A stretch of 64,000 nt of DNA from Mycobacterium sp. Z3061 (GTDB lineage Bacteria; Actinomycetota; Actinomycetes; Mycobacteriales; Mycobacteriaceae): the NCBI RefSeq assembly GCF_031583025.1, contig NZ_CP134062.1, positions 4,154,001 through 4,218,000 of the forward strand, given 5' to 3'. The translations under genes and the position numbers were made by a program. Below are positions 52,701 through 61,800 of this stretch, piece after piece; the stretch's first letter is position 1; the number at the start of each line of letters is the position of its first letter. Under the pieces are notes generated by a model. It was not told where the DNA came from. It did no database searches and was given only the letters and a program-made list of their open reading frames with translations.

Positions 52701-54975
52701 ACTTCCAGAGCCTAGCGTTCACGAAGCCACCGACCGCGACGACGCATGGTGCAGAGCAATTGAATTCGTTACCGGTTCCGTGCCTGATCTATCCGCCGCA
52801 ATCACCTTCGGACGCGACGACGTCACAGAGCTGCTCGAACGCTTACGCATCCGCGTCGGCGAGGATCCCACCGCAAAACTCATCGAGGCGGCCGAGTTGT
52901 TGTTCGGCATCAGTAATCTCCATCCGAAGCAGTTAGATGTGATGCGAGCATTCCTGCAGGGCAGGGATTTCCTTGCTGTGCTGCCGACGGGCTTCGGCAA
53001 GTCATTGTGTTTCCAATTGCCTGCGCTGTTGGCTCCCGAGAACCGCGCAACGGTGGTCGTCTCCCCCCTGATCGCCCTAATCAAAGATCAGATGAATGAC
53101 CTCCGCGGCCGCCGTGGCATTCGACCCGTTCAGGGCATTACCGGCACCACATCGAGGGTGGTACAGACGGAGATCCTTCGTGATACTGCGGAAGGCCGTG
53201 TGCGCCTGCTGTATGTATCACCAGAGCGGCTGGCCCGGGATCCGGTGCTACGCGGAGCTTTGAGGCGACAGCAGCTCAACCGCGTGGTTGTGGACGAGGC
53301 GCACTGCATATCGGTGTGGGGACATGATTTTCGGCCTGAATTTCGGCAAGTGCCAGCATCAGTTGCCACTTTCGACAGTCGTCCGCCCCGGGCAGGACTC
53401 ACAGCTACAGCGACGGTGGAAGTCGAAAGGGACATCAACGGGTCGCTACAGATGCACGACCCGGTCGTCGTGCGCGAGCCAAGTGACCGGCCAAATCTGC
53501 GTTTCCGAGTTATTCATTGCGGCAACGACAGAGAGCGGACTCGCGAGCTTCTCCGATTCGTGACATGGGCGGCGGGGAAGCCCGGAATCGTGTACGTGAC
53601 GCGTCGCGCCCTCTCAGAAGAGATAGCCGCACTCCTGCGCCGCGCCGGGCACGCGGCGCGCCCCTACCACGCCGGCATGGTCCCAGAACAACGCGATGCG
53701 GTACAGGAAGATTTTGACTCAGATACCGCGCAGATCATCGTGGCTACAAAGGCATTCGGCATGGGAATCAACAAGCCGAACATCGCCTGGGTCGTACACT
53801 ACGATCTGCCCGACTCACTTGACGGCTACGCGCAGGAAGCGGGACGGGCGGCCCGTAGTCCGAATCTCGTCGGAGACTGTGTACTGCTATACACCAAGCG
53901 AGACATCGCGTTTCGGACGCACCTAGTCGAATCTCACGAGTCCGCAGCCGATGCCGATCTCGCACAACGCCTATTGAACAAACTCTGGACGTGCACCGTA
54001 CGCGGCGCAACGAGGGTGTTCGATGTCGACGAGGTGGCCGACGCCCTCGCTATTGACGATGATGACCTCAACATTTACCTCTCCCGACTCGAGCGGGTAG
54101 GAGCACTCAAGCAGGGGCTCGACTGTTCTGCTCGCGGAACGGTCGACGTTGGTTTCCGGGAACCAGAGGACGAGCATGAGCGGCGTCTGTTCCGCGAGCT
54201 CTTCTACCAAGCCCATCGGGCTAGGCCAAATGTGCGCATTCAGATCGACCTTCAACAGCTGAAGGAACAACGGGGTTACGACCCGGACGAGATCGAACAA
54301 CAACTCATCGAGTGGACGCTTGACCGATATGTCACGTTCTCCAGTTCCCGCAGGCTCCGCCGCGTCGAACTGTTCTCCCGCAAAGCATCCCGCGGCGAGT
54401 TGGTCATGGAGTCGACACGATGGACAGGCTGGCAGCACCGTCGCCTGAAGGCAATGATTGATTACGCCAAAGGCACAGTGGAGTGCCGCCGGGTTGTCGT
54501 GGCGCGGCACTTCGGGGACGAGGTTGCCGATTGCACCGCCCGCAGCATCACACATTGCGATGTCTGTGGTGGACAGTCACCGCCTTGGTCTGCACTCCCC
54601 GACCACCTCGTGGCCGATCCAGAGTTGCTGGTGAATGCTGAACTCATCGTTCTGCAAGCAGCGGGATGGGCATCGGCGTTTCGTAACGGATTCTACGGAG
54701 AGACCAGCCTGCGCGCCGCCGTGTTAGGGATGGAGTCTCTTGGCCCAGGACGACCGCTTGGTCAGGGCGTGCTCAGCTGCCCACAATTCGGCGCGCTGCG
54801 ACATGTCCGCAACGGCGAGAAGCGTTGGGAAACAGCGGTCAACCGACTGTTGGAACAAGGACTGCTCGAGCGACGCAGCGTCCAGCGCGACCCAACACGT
54901 CCCTCGTACCAAACCATCGGCCTGACAGCTGTCGGCGCCCAAACACTCGGAGTTCCCTTCAAACACAATGATTGA
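49729..54975 (+). CDS. DEDDh exonuclease - DinG-like helicase - RecQ helicase fusion
   Basis: 1748 residues from ATG 49729 (GGAGGAGC ribosome site); an upstream in-frame start at 49579 gives a poor leader. Domain 1, residues about 100-255: DnaQ-type exonuclease with DLETT (D106, E108), IGHNLLGFDLP (D182) and HRALAD (H237, D242), a complete DEDDh set. Domain 2, about 325-1000: DinG/XPD-like helicase with APTGTGKS (356-363), four cysteines C422, C484, C489 and C495 that could hold a 4Fe-4S cluster, DEAH at 546-549, and QGFGRLIRSEDD. Domain 3, about 1055-1650: RecQ helicase with PTGFGKS (1086-1092), DEAHCISVWGHDFRPEF (DEAH 1189-1192), AFGMGINKPNI and QEAGRAAR, then winged-helix-like regions. A single protein that can unwind and degrade DNA. 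The following gene overlaps it by 8 bases. Confidence 0.9.
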   Translation: MTESHVRLPPAAEAVHRLLAELGPLPPVTLRERLRSVGFNQPIERLSQLSDRFPSHFCLTAEGLLSLASVGGRNTEDNLEEQPHESNWYTPTTVSRVHPDRIAVLDLETTGLNPTKDFISEVALVRLDGQPIIHFAVQFPGSAEIRSEKPELAFSVSEAIHRLNAAMGSIDVVIGHNLLGFDLPFLREAAQRAQADQLRAPACVDSIHLAVLADVSMPNRSLADLTLKFDIENPDAHRALADATATAAVVRRLIEGIDVNEANWQLAIGVLEAFDHPLIALMPPLASIPELATLTREVDPLLAPSSPAAPDAWSATRDDLAFLREGRGLRARPAQREMAQAVAEVFDGSGLLAVEAPTGTGKSLAYLLPALARASRPNQPVIVATATKALQGQLREEAGRLQREGRLRAPFRQIQGVGNYVCTRELEDALSDRDSSGLALAVAIRAIASSPTGTWDDVTDDIVRFRDARYARTRARVRTNAGGCDRTHCTWAEVCPLMQQIKGIDKTPGVVSVNHALIASWVGNQGAGARVPGDVLADGRADLVFDEAHALEDSLTAAWTERVDALELQILANGLSLRSKLMREVRSRTGGSDHAPQAIQALGIATGQLRTSATKFAHAISTYLHEYAGKSDSVVLRSGIVNNRPEFRGLRQAATQVRIGLIQLAKAVTTLRHSLGDAAGTGSARRRLHGYADRLDAAITLLDTLHELPDDHLWVYRVTAEPDDPEAWTYERLPIQVFPQFQQSVVDRTHSTVLCSATLTVQHRFDYLASRLGIRIDPEPAEGTFRALTLRSPFDYAKNSLVILTNHLPVPIPSNEREFCEEMAADQTGFLSLSGGKTLSLFTSRVRMESIAAQVRTWTAELAERGVALLVQNEQGRSQISHRFRNEPGTVLYGLKSYWEGFDAPGETLSYLFLEKPPYPHPDNPLIAARQRAIAERGGDPFIDYVLPMTAMQFTQGFGRLIRSEDDRGAAFVCDRRLHAPTQAQRVILGSLPEPSVHEATDRDDAWCRAIEFVTGSVPDLSAAITFGRDDVTELLERLRIRVGEDPTAKLIEAAELLFGISNLHPKQLDVMRAFLQGRDFLAVLPTGFGKSLCFQLPALLAPENRATVVVSPLIALIKDQMNDLRGRRGIRPVQGITGTTSRVVQTEILRDTAEGRVRLLYVSPERLARDPVLRGALRRQQLNRVVVDEAHCISVWGHDFRPEFRQVPASVATFDSRPPRAGLTATATVEVERDINGSLQMHDPVVVREPSDRPNLRFRVIHCGNDRERTRELLRFVTWAAGKPGIVYVTRRALSEEIAALLRRAGHAARPYHAGMVPEQRDAVQEDFDSDTAQIIVATKAFGMGINKPNIAWVVHYDLPDSLDGYAQEAGRAARSPNLVGDCVLLYTKRDIAFRTHLVESHESAADADLAQRLLNKLWTCTVRGATRVFDVDEVADALAIDDDDLNIYLSRLERVGALKQGLDCSARGTVDVGFREPEDEHERRLFRELFYQAHRARPNVRIQIDLQQLKEQRGYDPDEIEQQLIEWTLDRYVTFSSSRRLRRVELFSRKASRGELVMESTRWTGWQHRRLKAMIDYAKGTVECRRVVVARHFGDEVADCTARSITHCDVCGGQSPPWSALPDHLVADPELLVNAELIVLQAAGWASAFRNGFYGETSLRAAVLGMESLGPGRPLGQGVLSCPQFGALRHVRNGEKRWETAVNRLLEQGLLERRSVQRDPTRPSYQTIGLTAVGAQTLGVPFKHND

Positions 54976-57900
54976 AAAGCGAATCACCCATCAGTTGCTC
55001 GATTCCGGAGAGCTCGTGCTCACGCCGAAGGAACGCGAAGCGTTGCTGCTGCCCGAGCACAGCACCACGATCACAGTCGACGTTGAAGGCGAAACTTTCC
55101 ACGCCCAATGGAGTGGACGAAGCCGCAAACTCACTGGCGAAATTCTCACGGAGCGCATTCAGGACTACGGCCAAGCGGACGGACTATTGCGACTGCGCGC
55201 AGTCGACCAAACCTACCGCCTGCAACTGTTGCCGCCCGGTACAACAATGCAATTCAAGGACTGGCTGCCACCTGTCCGCGTCACGCGCACATCGATCGGA
55301 AACAAGGCTGCGCGGCGCAGAGCTACCGTCGACCGACAGTTCCACGCTGACGCCGAATATCATTGGGGTGCTTCCAACGGAAGACACAACATCGGTTTCT
55401 TGACTGCGGCGAGGCAACTTCTCAGCGAACAACTCAAGGCTGCCGGATTTGACGCACTGGAACTGGTGGAGTTGCGCCTGCAGGGCGAAGAATTAGCGAC
55501 ACTCGACAATTTTGAAGAACTGCTAGCCGTCGACGTCTCCAACGTCGACCGGATGCCACATCAGGAAGCCGTTGCGCGACATGCACTTTCCAGGCTTCGC
55601 GGCCGCGCAGTGCTCGCCGATGAGGTTGGACTAGGTAAGACGGTTGAGGCCGGACTCGCGGTGAAAGAGTTGACTCTGCGCGGCCTCGCGAAGCGGGTGC
55701 TCATCCTTTGCCCCGCACCGCTGCGTGACCAGTGGCGGGACGAAATGAACACTAAGTTCGACATGGCTTTCGCCGTCGCGTACCGAGGGGCAGAGGTAGC
55801 CGATCAGGACAAGTTGATCATCAGCCTGCAGCTGGGCACCTCTCAAATTGAGAAGCTCACTAGAAGGCCCTGGGATATCGTAATTGTGGACGAAGCGCAC
55901 CGTGCCGCAGGAGCCGGCGCCCGCAAGCGCCGGGAACTCATCACGGCCTTGACCACGGCATGCCGCTACGCATTCTTCCTGACAGCCACTCCGATTCAGA
56001 ACGACCTGCTCGAGCTGTATCGACTCATCGAACTTCTCCGCCCGGGGACGTTTACTTCGGTCAGCGCATTTAAGAGCCAATACATGCGAAGCAGCGATCC
56101 TCGCACACCGAATGATCCTGCCGCACTGCGACGCTTGATCAGCAGCGCGATGATCCGGACCACGCGAGGACAGGCAGGCGTCGACCGCGTAACGCGGAGA
56201 GCAGAAGACGTACCGATCGACCTGGGGCGCCGCGAGCAGGAACTCTATGCGCTAAGCACCCATCTCCTCCGCAACATCATGAGAAGCCCTAGCGATACCA
56301 TGCGCAGACGCAGTCTCGCACTCCGTCTGACTGCAAGTCCGTTCTCTATGGGAACCACTGCGCTTCGAATGGCCGAGAGGCATCCGGACGGGCGGGTGCG
56401 CCAAGCACTCAACGACATGGCACACCTCGCCATGGACATCCAAGGGTCTGCGCGTGAAAACACCGCGCTGCGGATCACGCGGCAGTGGGTCCAAGACCAC
56501 GGACGCGTGCTCATCTTCACCCAACACACCGATACCGTCACGGGTTTACTGCGCCGCATGGAGGCGGAGGGCCTGCGCGCTCGCTCATTCCACGGTTCGA
56601 TGTCACCGACTGAGCGTGCTGCCACCGTGGCCGCCTTCCGCTCGGGCGATGCACCGATCATGATCTCTACCGACGCCGGCGCCGAGGGACAGAACCTGCA
56701 ATTCTGCAACTGCGTGCTCAACTACGACCTGCCCTGGAACCCAATGCGCATCGAGCAGCGCATCGGAAGGGTCGACCGCCTCACCCAGCCCTGCGACGAG
56801 GTGTTCATAGCCAACCTCTACGCGCGCCGCACGGTCGACGAGAATGTCTATCGTCTACTGGCCGAGAAATTGCGCATGTTCGAGCTGCTGTTCGGCCAGG
56901 TCACTACGATATTGGGTGAACTCGACGATTCGAAAGCCGCAACCTTCGAATCACGGGTCCTGGAAGCACTATTCGCGCCGAACGACACCCGTATGCAGAA
57001 TCTGCTGTCGCAACTGGGCACCGAACTTGTCGACGCTCGCGAGCGGGCATCTACGCTCATCGAAGCGGACAGTGGTTTGAGCAAGTGGATGGCATCGGCG
57101 TTTGAACACCGCAAGGGTTTGACCAAAGCAGGAAGCAACGAACTGGCACCCGAGATCGCCGAACGCGCCCGCATTCGGCAACGACGGTTGCAGACGTGGG
57201 TACGTCGGGTACTCGAAGCGCTTGGTGCACATACCCTTCATGACACCGGGGAAGGCGAGGGTGCTTTCCTCACCGTTCAGTTCGACGAAGAACTCGCCGA
57301 CGAACTCGGGGACCGGACGCTCATTCATATCGCCTTCGACAGGAAGGGCATGGACCACCATCCCGAGGCGGAGCTATGCGCTGTCGGATCCCCGGTATTC
57401 GACGAACTCCTGGGTCTCCTTCGGATGCGGGGCGACATGCACGCGACCGTTCCCGTGATACCCGACGATCCTGGACCCAGCCCTTTAACGGCTAGTCCGA
57501 CCACCACGCTGGTCAGGAGGAGGCTTATCCCATCCGGTACCTGGAGCGGCCAAGCGACCTTTCGAGCGACAGTCGGCGAGGCTGAAACAACCGAGCACAT
57601 CATCACCGCAGATATCAACGGCAAGAACGCAGTTCGGCTGCCCAGGCGTCCGCTCGAAGACGGCGAATCGTTGACGGCCGCTTTCGATGACCCGGTTGAG
57701 ATCATCTCCGCCTTCGAGCGGACTGCCACCGAGCAACTCGAATTGCTTCGCCGCGGACGTGAGGAGGAAGTCGGGAGCGACCGCGCTCGCGAGTTAAGCC
57801 GCATCCAAACCGGATATAACGCGCAAATTCGTGAAGCAGCCTATGAGGACAAAGTGCGTTTACAGCGCGCATTAGCCTCCGAAGAACAGAGACTTGGGCG

Positions 57901-60900
57901 CCGACCAGACATCCGCGCTCGCGCCAAAATTCTTGCCCTTACTTTGGACGAGGACGACTGGCTCGTTGAAGAAACATGGGAGGGACCAGGAGGTTCCGGG
58001 GGAACCCTCACCTACGAGTGGGACCCTAGCGAGCCGCCGGTGGTACTAAGTGACGCGTCACAAAAGGCGATTGAGGTTCTGGCTCTCTGCTCCAATGGCC
58101 ATTGGTTGGACGAAACCGAATGCCAATTGTGCGGTTCGTGTGACGACGGGTTCTGCAGCGCCTGCGGCGACGAAGCGGTGTTCGCGGACTGCGTGGCCTG
58201 CGGCCTATCGAGCTGCGCCACTTGCCGCGCGACGACAGGCGGGTTGTGCCTAGGCTGCGGATCGCCCGAGCGGGCACCGGAGCTCGATCGGGAGTTTGCG
58301 ATCGCGTGGCGCCTCAATAGAGGGGTGATTCTGCACGTTGGTGATAGAACAGCCGAGCTTGCACGGGCCGGCCACACATCGCCACTGATGATCGTTCGCG
58401 ACGAAGACGCCAACGATAGCAACCGAGTTCGTCTGCGTTCGTACGCAATCCAAAATGAGCTTCCTGCTGACAGCGGAGTACAGCTTCGTGATCTCACCGA
58501 CCGCCTGCAGGCCCAGGACCCAACCCGCCTCCTGCTGCGCACGTCTACTGCCATCGGGATCGAGCTCACGACGGCGGGCGAACACGCTTCAACGATTGAC
58601 GCTGACGCCATTGATGATCTGCCGACTTTCAACGCGCCTCGCGCTCACAGCGAATCAGCTGTGCAGCTTGCTGCGCTTCTGTCGAAGCTACGCGCCGCGG
58701 TTCCGCCGCCGCCACCACCGTGCGTGCTCGTTACCCGCCGCTCTACATTCACCGATCTCCACCTCGAAGTGGATCGCCTGGTTCAACGTATTACGACCAT
58801 CGGCGATGACGGCTTGCCAGAACTTGTTGAAGAGCAATCTTCACCGATCGATTGGCGAAACTTCGCAGCTGAAGAGGCCAAACTTGGCGAGGCGGAGCTT
58901 GCAGGTCTGAGAGTTTCATTGGAGCGCAGAAACGATGCGGTACTAGTTACTACGTGGTCCGATATAGGTATATGGACGAAATCGCAATGGCTTGCGCTTC
59001 CTCAAGACGCGTCCGACGAGGACCAGTTCGCGTGGTACGAGGTCCTCCGCTCGCTTAATACGCCAGGAGGTCGCGTGGGCCGACGCACGCGAGAGGCGCC
59101 GGACGTCGTTAATTCCTTTCCGACGCCGTCAGAATGCGAGCTAGTGGATCGCCACATCGATCCTGTGGCTCAGGTTGCCGCAGCGGAACCTGGGGTCGAA
59201 CTAGCACCCGCGGACCGGAAATCTCTTGTGGCGTTGAACATTAATTTGCCCAAGAAGCGACCACAAGCCGTCGACCGTGTGCCCGCCGAACTGGGGCGAG
59301 CTCTGATCGAGCGTGCGTCACGACCGTTTTCCACCATGGTGGCTAACGGATTCGAAATCCGCGAAAAGTGGCGCGGACACGGGACCGCGACACACGAATA
59401 CCGAACGTGGGATGGGCTGCCCATCGCGCCGACGCTCGATGATACCGAGCTTCGGGACAACGACTTTGGCGTTTGCCGCGACGGTCACTTCTATGCTGTG
59501 GGAACGTCGGCACTCTGTGGTGCCTGCAACACGTGGGCTTGTCGCGCCTGCGACTTCGCCGACGACTGGGCGACGATTCCGTGCCCTCGGTGCTCCTCGT
59601 CCGCTTGCGGCCGCTGCTTGTCAGTGGAACACGCTGTACCAGGCATACAGTGCGTGCTCTGCGGCGACGTAGCGTGCCAAGGCTGTGGTCGAGATCCGGA
59701 GGTGCAACCGTGCCCGATTTGCGACCGGCAGATGTGCACGACATGCCGAGTCGGCGACTTGTGCCGCACGTGTAGCCAACTGGCGCCTGCCACCCCCGAG
59801 CAGGTCTACCACCTGCCCGCAGAATTGGCCGCCGTTGGCGCAGCCGCGCTCATCGGCTCTGACAGCGACGCTACGACGCTGCTGCTTGACCGGGGCGGCA
59901 TCGCCGAACAAGTGGTGATTCGAATGGGTGCAGTAGACCGATGGGTGGTTTTCGGCAGTCACCAAATCGACGACGCCTACCGTCTGCGATTGGCGGCGAG
60001 CCGAAAATTCAACGGCCAGGTGCGCCCGATCACCGAACTACTGAATGCCGAAACACCAATTCCAGGACCACATTTGGTCGTGCGGTCGGAGCGCTTCTAC
60101 TACCCGTCCTGGTCGGTGGGGGACTCCAACGAGCGGCATAGCACGCGATGGCATTCGTCACCGGACACCGACCTCGCTCAGTTGGTGGCTTCCGAGTTTC
60201 CAACACTCACTAGGTTGCCGACTAGAGTCGAATCAGTACCCACCCACGTCGAGCAGACACTGGCGAGAGCGACGCCGGTAGTTCGCATCGAGCTGAAGAT
60301 GCGGTGGAATCGGGTCGGGCGGGACATCGCAATAACCGCGGCCGGAATCCTCGACCGCAATATCGACAAGTCGATCGTCGAAGACGCTGTAAGTTCATGG
60401 GCGCAGTCCGAAGTGAGCTTCGATTGGATTGCCGCAACGTGGAATCCACTGCCCCAGATCCGTGCTTACTCCCAGTGTGAAGACACGACGGCGGTGATCG
60501 TCAGCCTGGCATCCTTACTCGCGCTCGGAGTTCAAGTCGACGAGCGTACTGATTGGTATGCAATAGCCGGCTCACCTAGCGCCGCTGCGGCGACCATGCT
60601 CGCGCGGTGGCTAGGAGCCGAGGATGCCGACTTAGTCAGTGATTTCGTGGACCCCAACGAGCTGCGAGTGTCGACGGTGATGAATGCAACTGAAGTTAGC
60701 CGCAGCGTGCGGGCGGTCGCTTCAGTATTGCCACGGGTCAAGGACGGGCCTGACGTCACGACTGCTGCGCTTCAGGCTTGGATGCCTGCAGCGCAGGTTC
60801 GCGAGCCCGAAATTCGTTCGCTTCCTGCAGAACTCGCAGATAAGTTGCAGCAGCAGTGGTCGGGCCGAAATGCTCGAACCTCATTGGCGATCAGCGGCCG

Positions 60901-61423
60901 CGTGGACGAGACGGTCACTGTCGAAAATGGCGTGGTGTGGCGACACGAAGTGGCACTAAGCCCCGGTCGCATTGACGCGCGCCGGATCTGCAGCACAACG
61001 ACGCTCCCCCTAGATGCAGGTGTCCTCGATCGAGAAGGACACTTTGTTCACGAGGGTGCACGGTGCGCTTACTGTCAAGCGAGGTTATGTTCAGTCTGCT
61101 CTGCCGGGCTTGTTTCCTGCGACTGTTGCGACGTTGCCATTTGCAAGACCTGCGTCGCGCAGCAGCAACGTGACCTGTGGCTGTGCCCTGCCTGCACCAA
61201 CATGCGGCCAGTGACTCGAAAGGAGGCACGGCAAAATGGGCGGATGCTGTTGAAGCGCAACATGTTAATAGGTGAGGACGCCCTTCATGTAGTCGTGGTT
61301 GAGCGAAATAAGCAGGAGTGGTTGCGGCATGCCGGTGACGGTGAAATGGCGCCGATTGGGAGTCCGTCGGTCTCGCGGTTCCTTGGCGAGAGATTGATTG
61401 GTACAGATGTCGGATCGAGTTGA
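54968..61423 (+). CDS. SNF2/RapA-type ATPase with three cysteine-rich zinc-finger clusters
   Basis: 2151 residues, ATG 54968 overlapping the previous stop by 8 bases. Residues about 195-610 are a superfamily 2 SNF2/RapA-like motor: DEVGLGKT (218-225), VIVDEAHRA (DEAH 308-311), LIFTQHTDTV, DAGAEGQNLQF and QRIGRVDR (motif VI, 597-604). Three separate clusters of cysteine pairs lie downstream. They are near residues 1041-1100 (CQLCGSCDDGFCSACG), 1502-1600 (CGACNTWACRAC, CPRCSSSACGRC, CVLCGDVACQGC, CPICDRQMC) and 2032-2078 (CAYCQARLCSVC). They look like RING, B-box or zinc-ribbon repeats. A DNA translocase with protein- or nucleic-acid-binding fingers, analogous in position to SNF2 proteins in DISARM-like systems. 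No nuclease motif was seen. Confidence 0.88.
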   Translation: MIEKRITHQLLDSGELVLTPKEREALLLPEHSTTITVDVEGETFHAQWSGRSRKLTGEILTERIQDYGQADGLLRLRAVDQTYRLQLLPPGTTMQFKDWLPPVRVTRTSIGNKAARRRATVDRQFHADAEYHWGASNGRHNIGFLTAARQLLSEQLKAAGFDALELVELRLQGEELATLDNFEELLAVDVSNVDRMPHQEAVARHALSRLRGRAVLADEVGLGKTVEAGLAVKELTLRGLAKRVLILCPAPLRDQWRDEMNTKFDMAFAVAYRGAEVADQDKLIISLQLGTSQIEKLTRRPWDIVIVDEAHRAAGAGARKRRELITALTTACRYAFFLTATPIQNDLLELYRLIELLRPGTFTSVSAFKSQYMRSSDPRTPNDPAALRRLISSAMIRTTRGQAGVDRVTRRAEDVPIDLGRREQELYALSTHLLRNIMRSPSDTMRRRSLALRLTASPFSMGTTALRMAERHPDGRVRQALNDMAHLAMDIQGSARENTALRITRQWVQDHGRVLIFTQHTDTVTGLLRRMEAEGLRARSFHGSMSPTERAATVAAFRSGDAPIMISTDAGAEGQNLQFCNCVLNYDLPWNPMRIEQRIGRVDRLTQPCDEVFIANLYARRTVDENVYRLLAEKLRMFELLFGQVTTILGELDDSKAATFESRVLEALFAPNDTRMQNLLSQLGTELVDARERASTLIEADSGLSKWMASAFEHRKGLTKAGSNELAPEIAERARIRQRRLQTWVRRVLEALGAHTLHDTGEGEGAFLTVQFDEELADELGDRTLIHIAFDRKGMDHHPEAELCAVGSPVFDELLGLLRMRGDMHATVPVIPDDPGPSPLTASPTTTLVRRRLIPSGTWSGQATFRATVGEAETTEHIITADINGKNAVRLPRRPLEDGESLTAAFDDPVEIISAFERTATEQLELLRRGREEEVGSDRARELSRIQTGYNAQIREAAYEDKVRLQRALASEEQRLGRRPDIRARAKILALTLDEDDWLVEETWEGPGGSGGTLTYEWDPSEPPVVLSDASQKAIEVLALCSNGHWLDETECQLCGSCDDGFCSACGDEAVFADCVACGLSSCATCRATTGGLCLGCGSPERAPELDREFAIAWRLNRGVILHVGDRTAELARAGHTSPLMIVRDEDANDSNRVRLRSYAIQNELPADSGVQLRDLTDRLQAQDPTRLLLRTSTAIGIELTTAGEHASTIDADAIDDLPTFNAPRAHSESAVQLAALLSKLRAAVPPPPPPCVLVTRRSTFTDLHLEVDRLVQRITTIGDDGLPELVEEQSSPIDWRNFAAEEAKLGEAELAGLRVSLERRNDAVLVTTWSDIGIWTKSQWLALPQDASDEDQFAWYEVLRSLNTPGGRVGRRTREAPDVVNSFPTPSECELVDRHIDPVAQVAAAEPGVELAPADRKSLVALNINLPKKRPQAVDRVPAELGRALIERASRPFSTMVANGFEIREKWRGHGTATHEYRTWDGLPIAPTLDDTELRDNDFGVCRDGHFYAVGTSALCGACNTWACRACDFADDWATIPCPRCSSSACGRCLSVEHAVPGIQCVLCGDVACQGCGRDPEVQPCPICDRQMCTTCRVGDLCRTCSQLAPATPEQVYHLPAELAAVGAAALIGSDSDATTLLLDRGGIAEQVVIRMGAVDRWVVFGSHQIDDAYRLRLAASRKFNGQVRPITELLNAETPIPGPHLVVRSERFYYPSWSVGDSNERHSTRWHSSPDTDLAQLVASEFPTLTRLPTRVESVPTHVEQTLARATPVVRIELKMRWNRVGRDIAITAAGILDRNIDKSIVEDAVSSWAQSEVSFDWIAATWNPLPQIRAYSQCEDTTAVIVSLASLLALGVQVDERTDWYAIAGSPSAAAATMLARWLGAEDADLVSDFVDPNELRVSTVMNATEVSRSVRAVASVLPRVKDGPDVTTAALQAWMPAAQVREPEIRSLPAELADKLQQQWSGRNARTSLAISGRVDETVTVENGVVWRHEVALSPGRIDARRICSTTTLPLDAGVLDREGHFVHEGARCAYCQARLCSVCSAGLVSCDCCDVAICKTCVAQQQRDLWLCPACTNMRPVTRKEARQNGRMLLKRNMLIGEDALHVVVVERNKQEWLRHAGDGEMAPIGSPSVSRFLGERLIGTDVGSS

Positions 61424-61800
61424 GAGGAGGCTCGCGGCCGTTTCCGGCGAACGCGAGGTAGCGTAACAACACGCGAGGAATTAGTGGCTTAACAGGCGGC
61501 CTCCTGATATTCCGCCCGCAGGTTTAGATGGCGGAGGTCAACGATCCTGCGCCGAACCGGACAGGCGGTACGACTGCGAGCGGCCTGAGAACAGTTGTCC
61601 GACCAACGGAATTCAGCAATCCACGTTCAGCCGGACACCTCGGCGATCACCGCATCGAGCCCGGTCAACGAGCACCAAGGCACAGCGACGCCCTCGCAAT
61701 CGTCCGAGTCCTCGGATTACAAGTGCACAATTCAATTCCACAGGTGCAGATCCACCTCGGATGCTGGGCGCCGCTGGCCTTTCCAACTAACCTGGGATCC
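61424..61800. other. Gap between the SNF2 and McrB genes
   Basis: 377 bases. The McrB frame is open upstream to ATG 61528, but that stretch encodes a low-complexity Arg/Pro/Ser-rich segment without family resemblance. I therefore treat it as a leader or noncoding, with translation more likely from GTG 61801. The first 100 bases after the SNF2 stop hold nothing recognisable. A separate promoter for the McrB gene could lie here. Confidence 0.4.
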
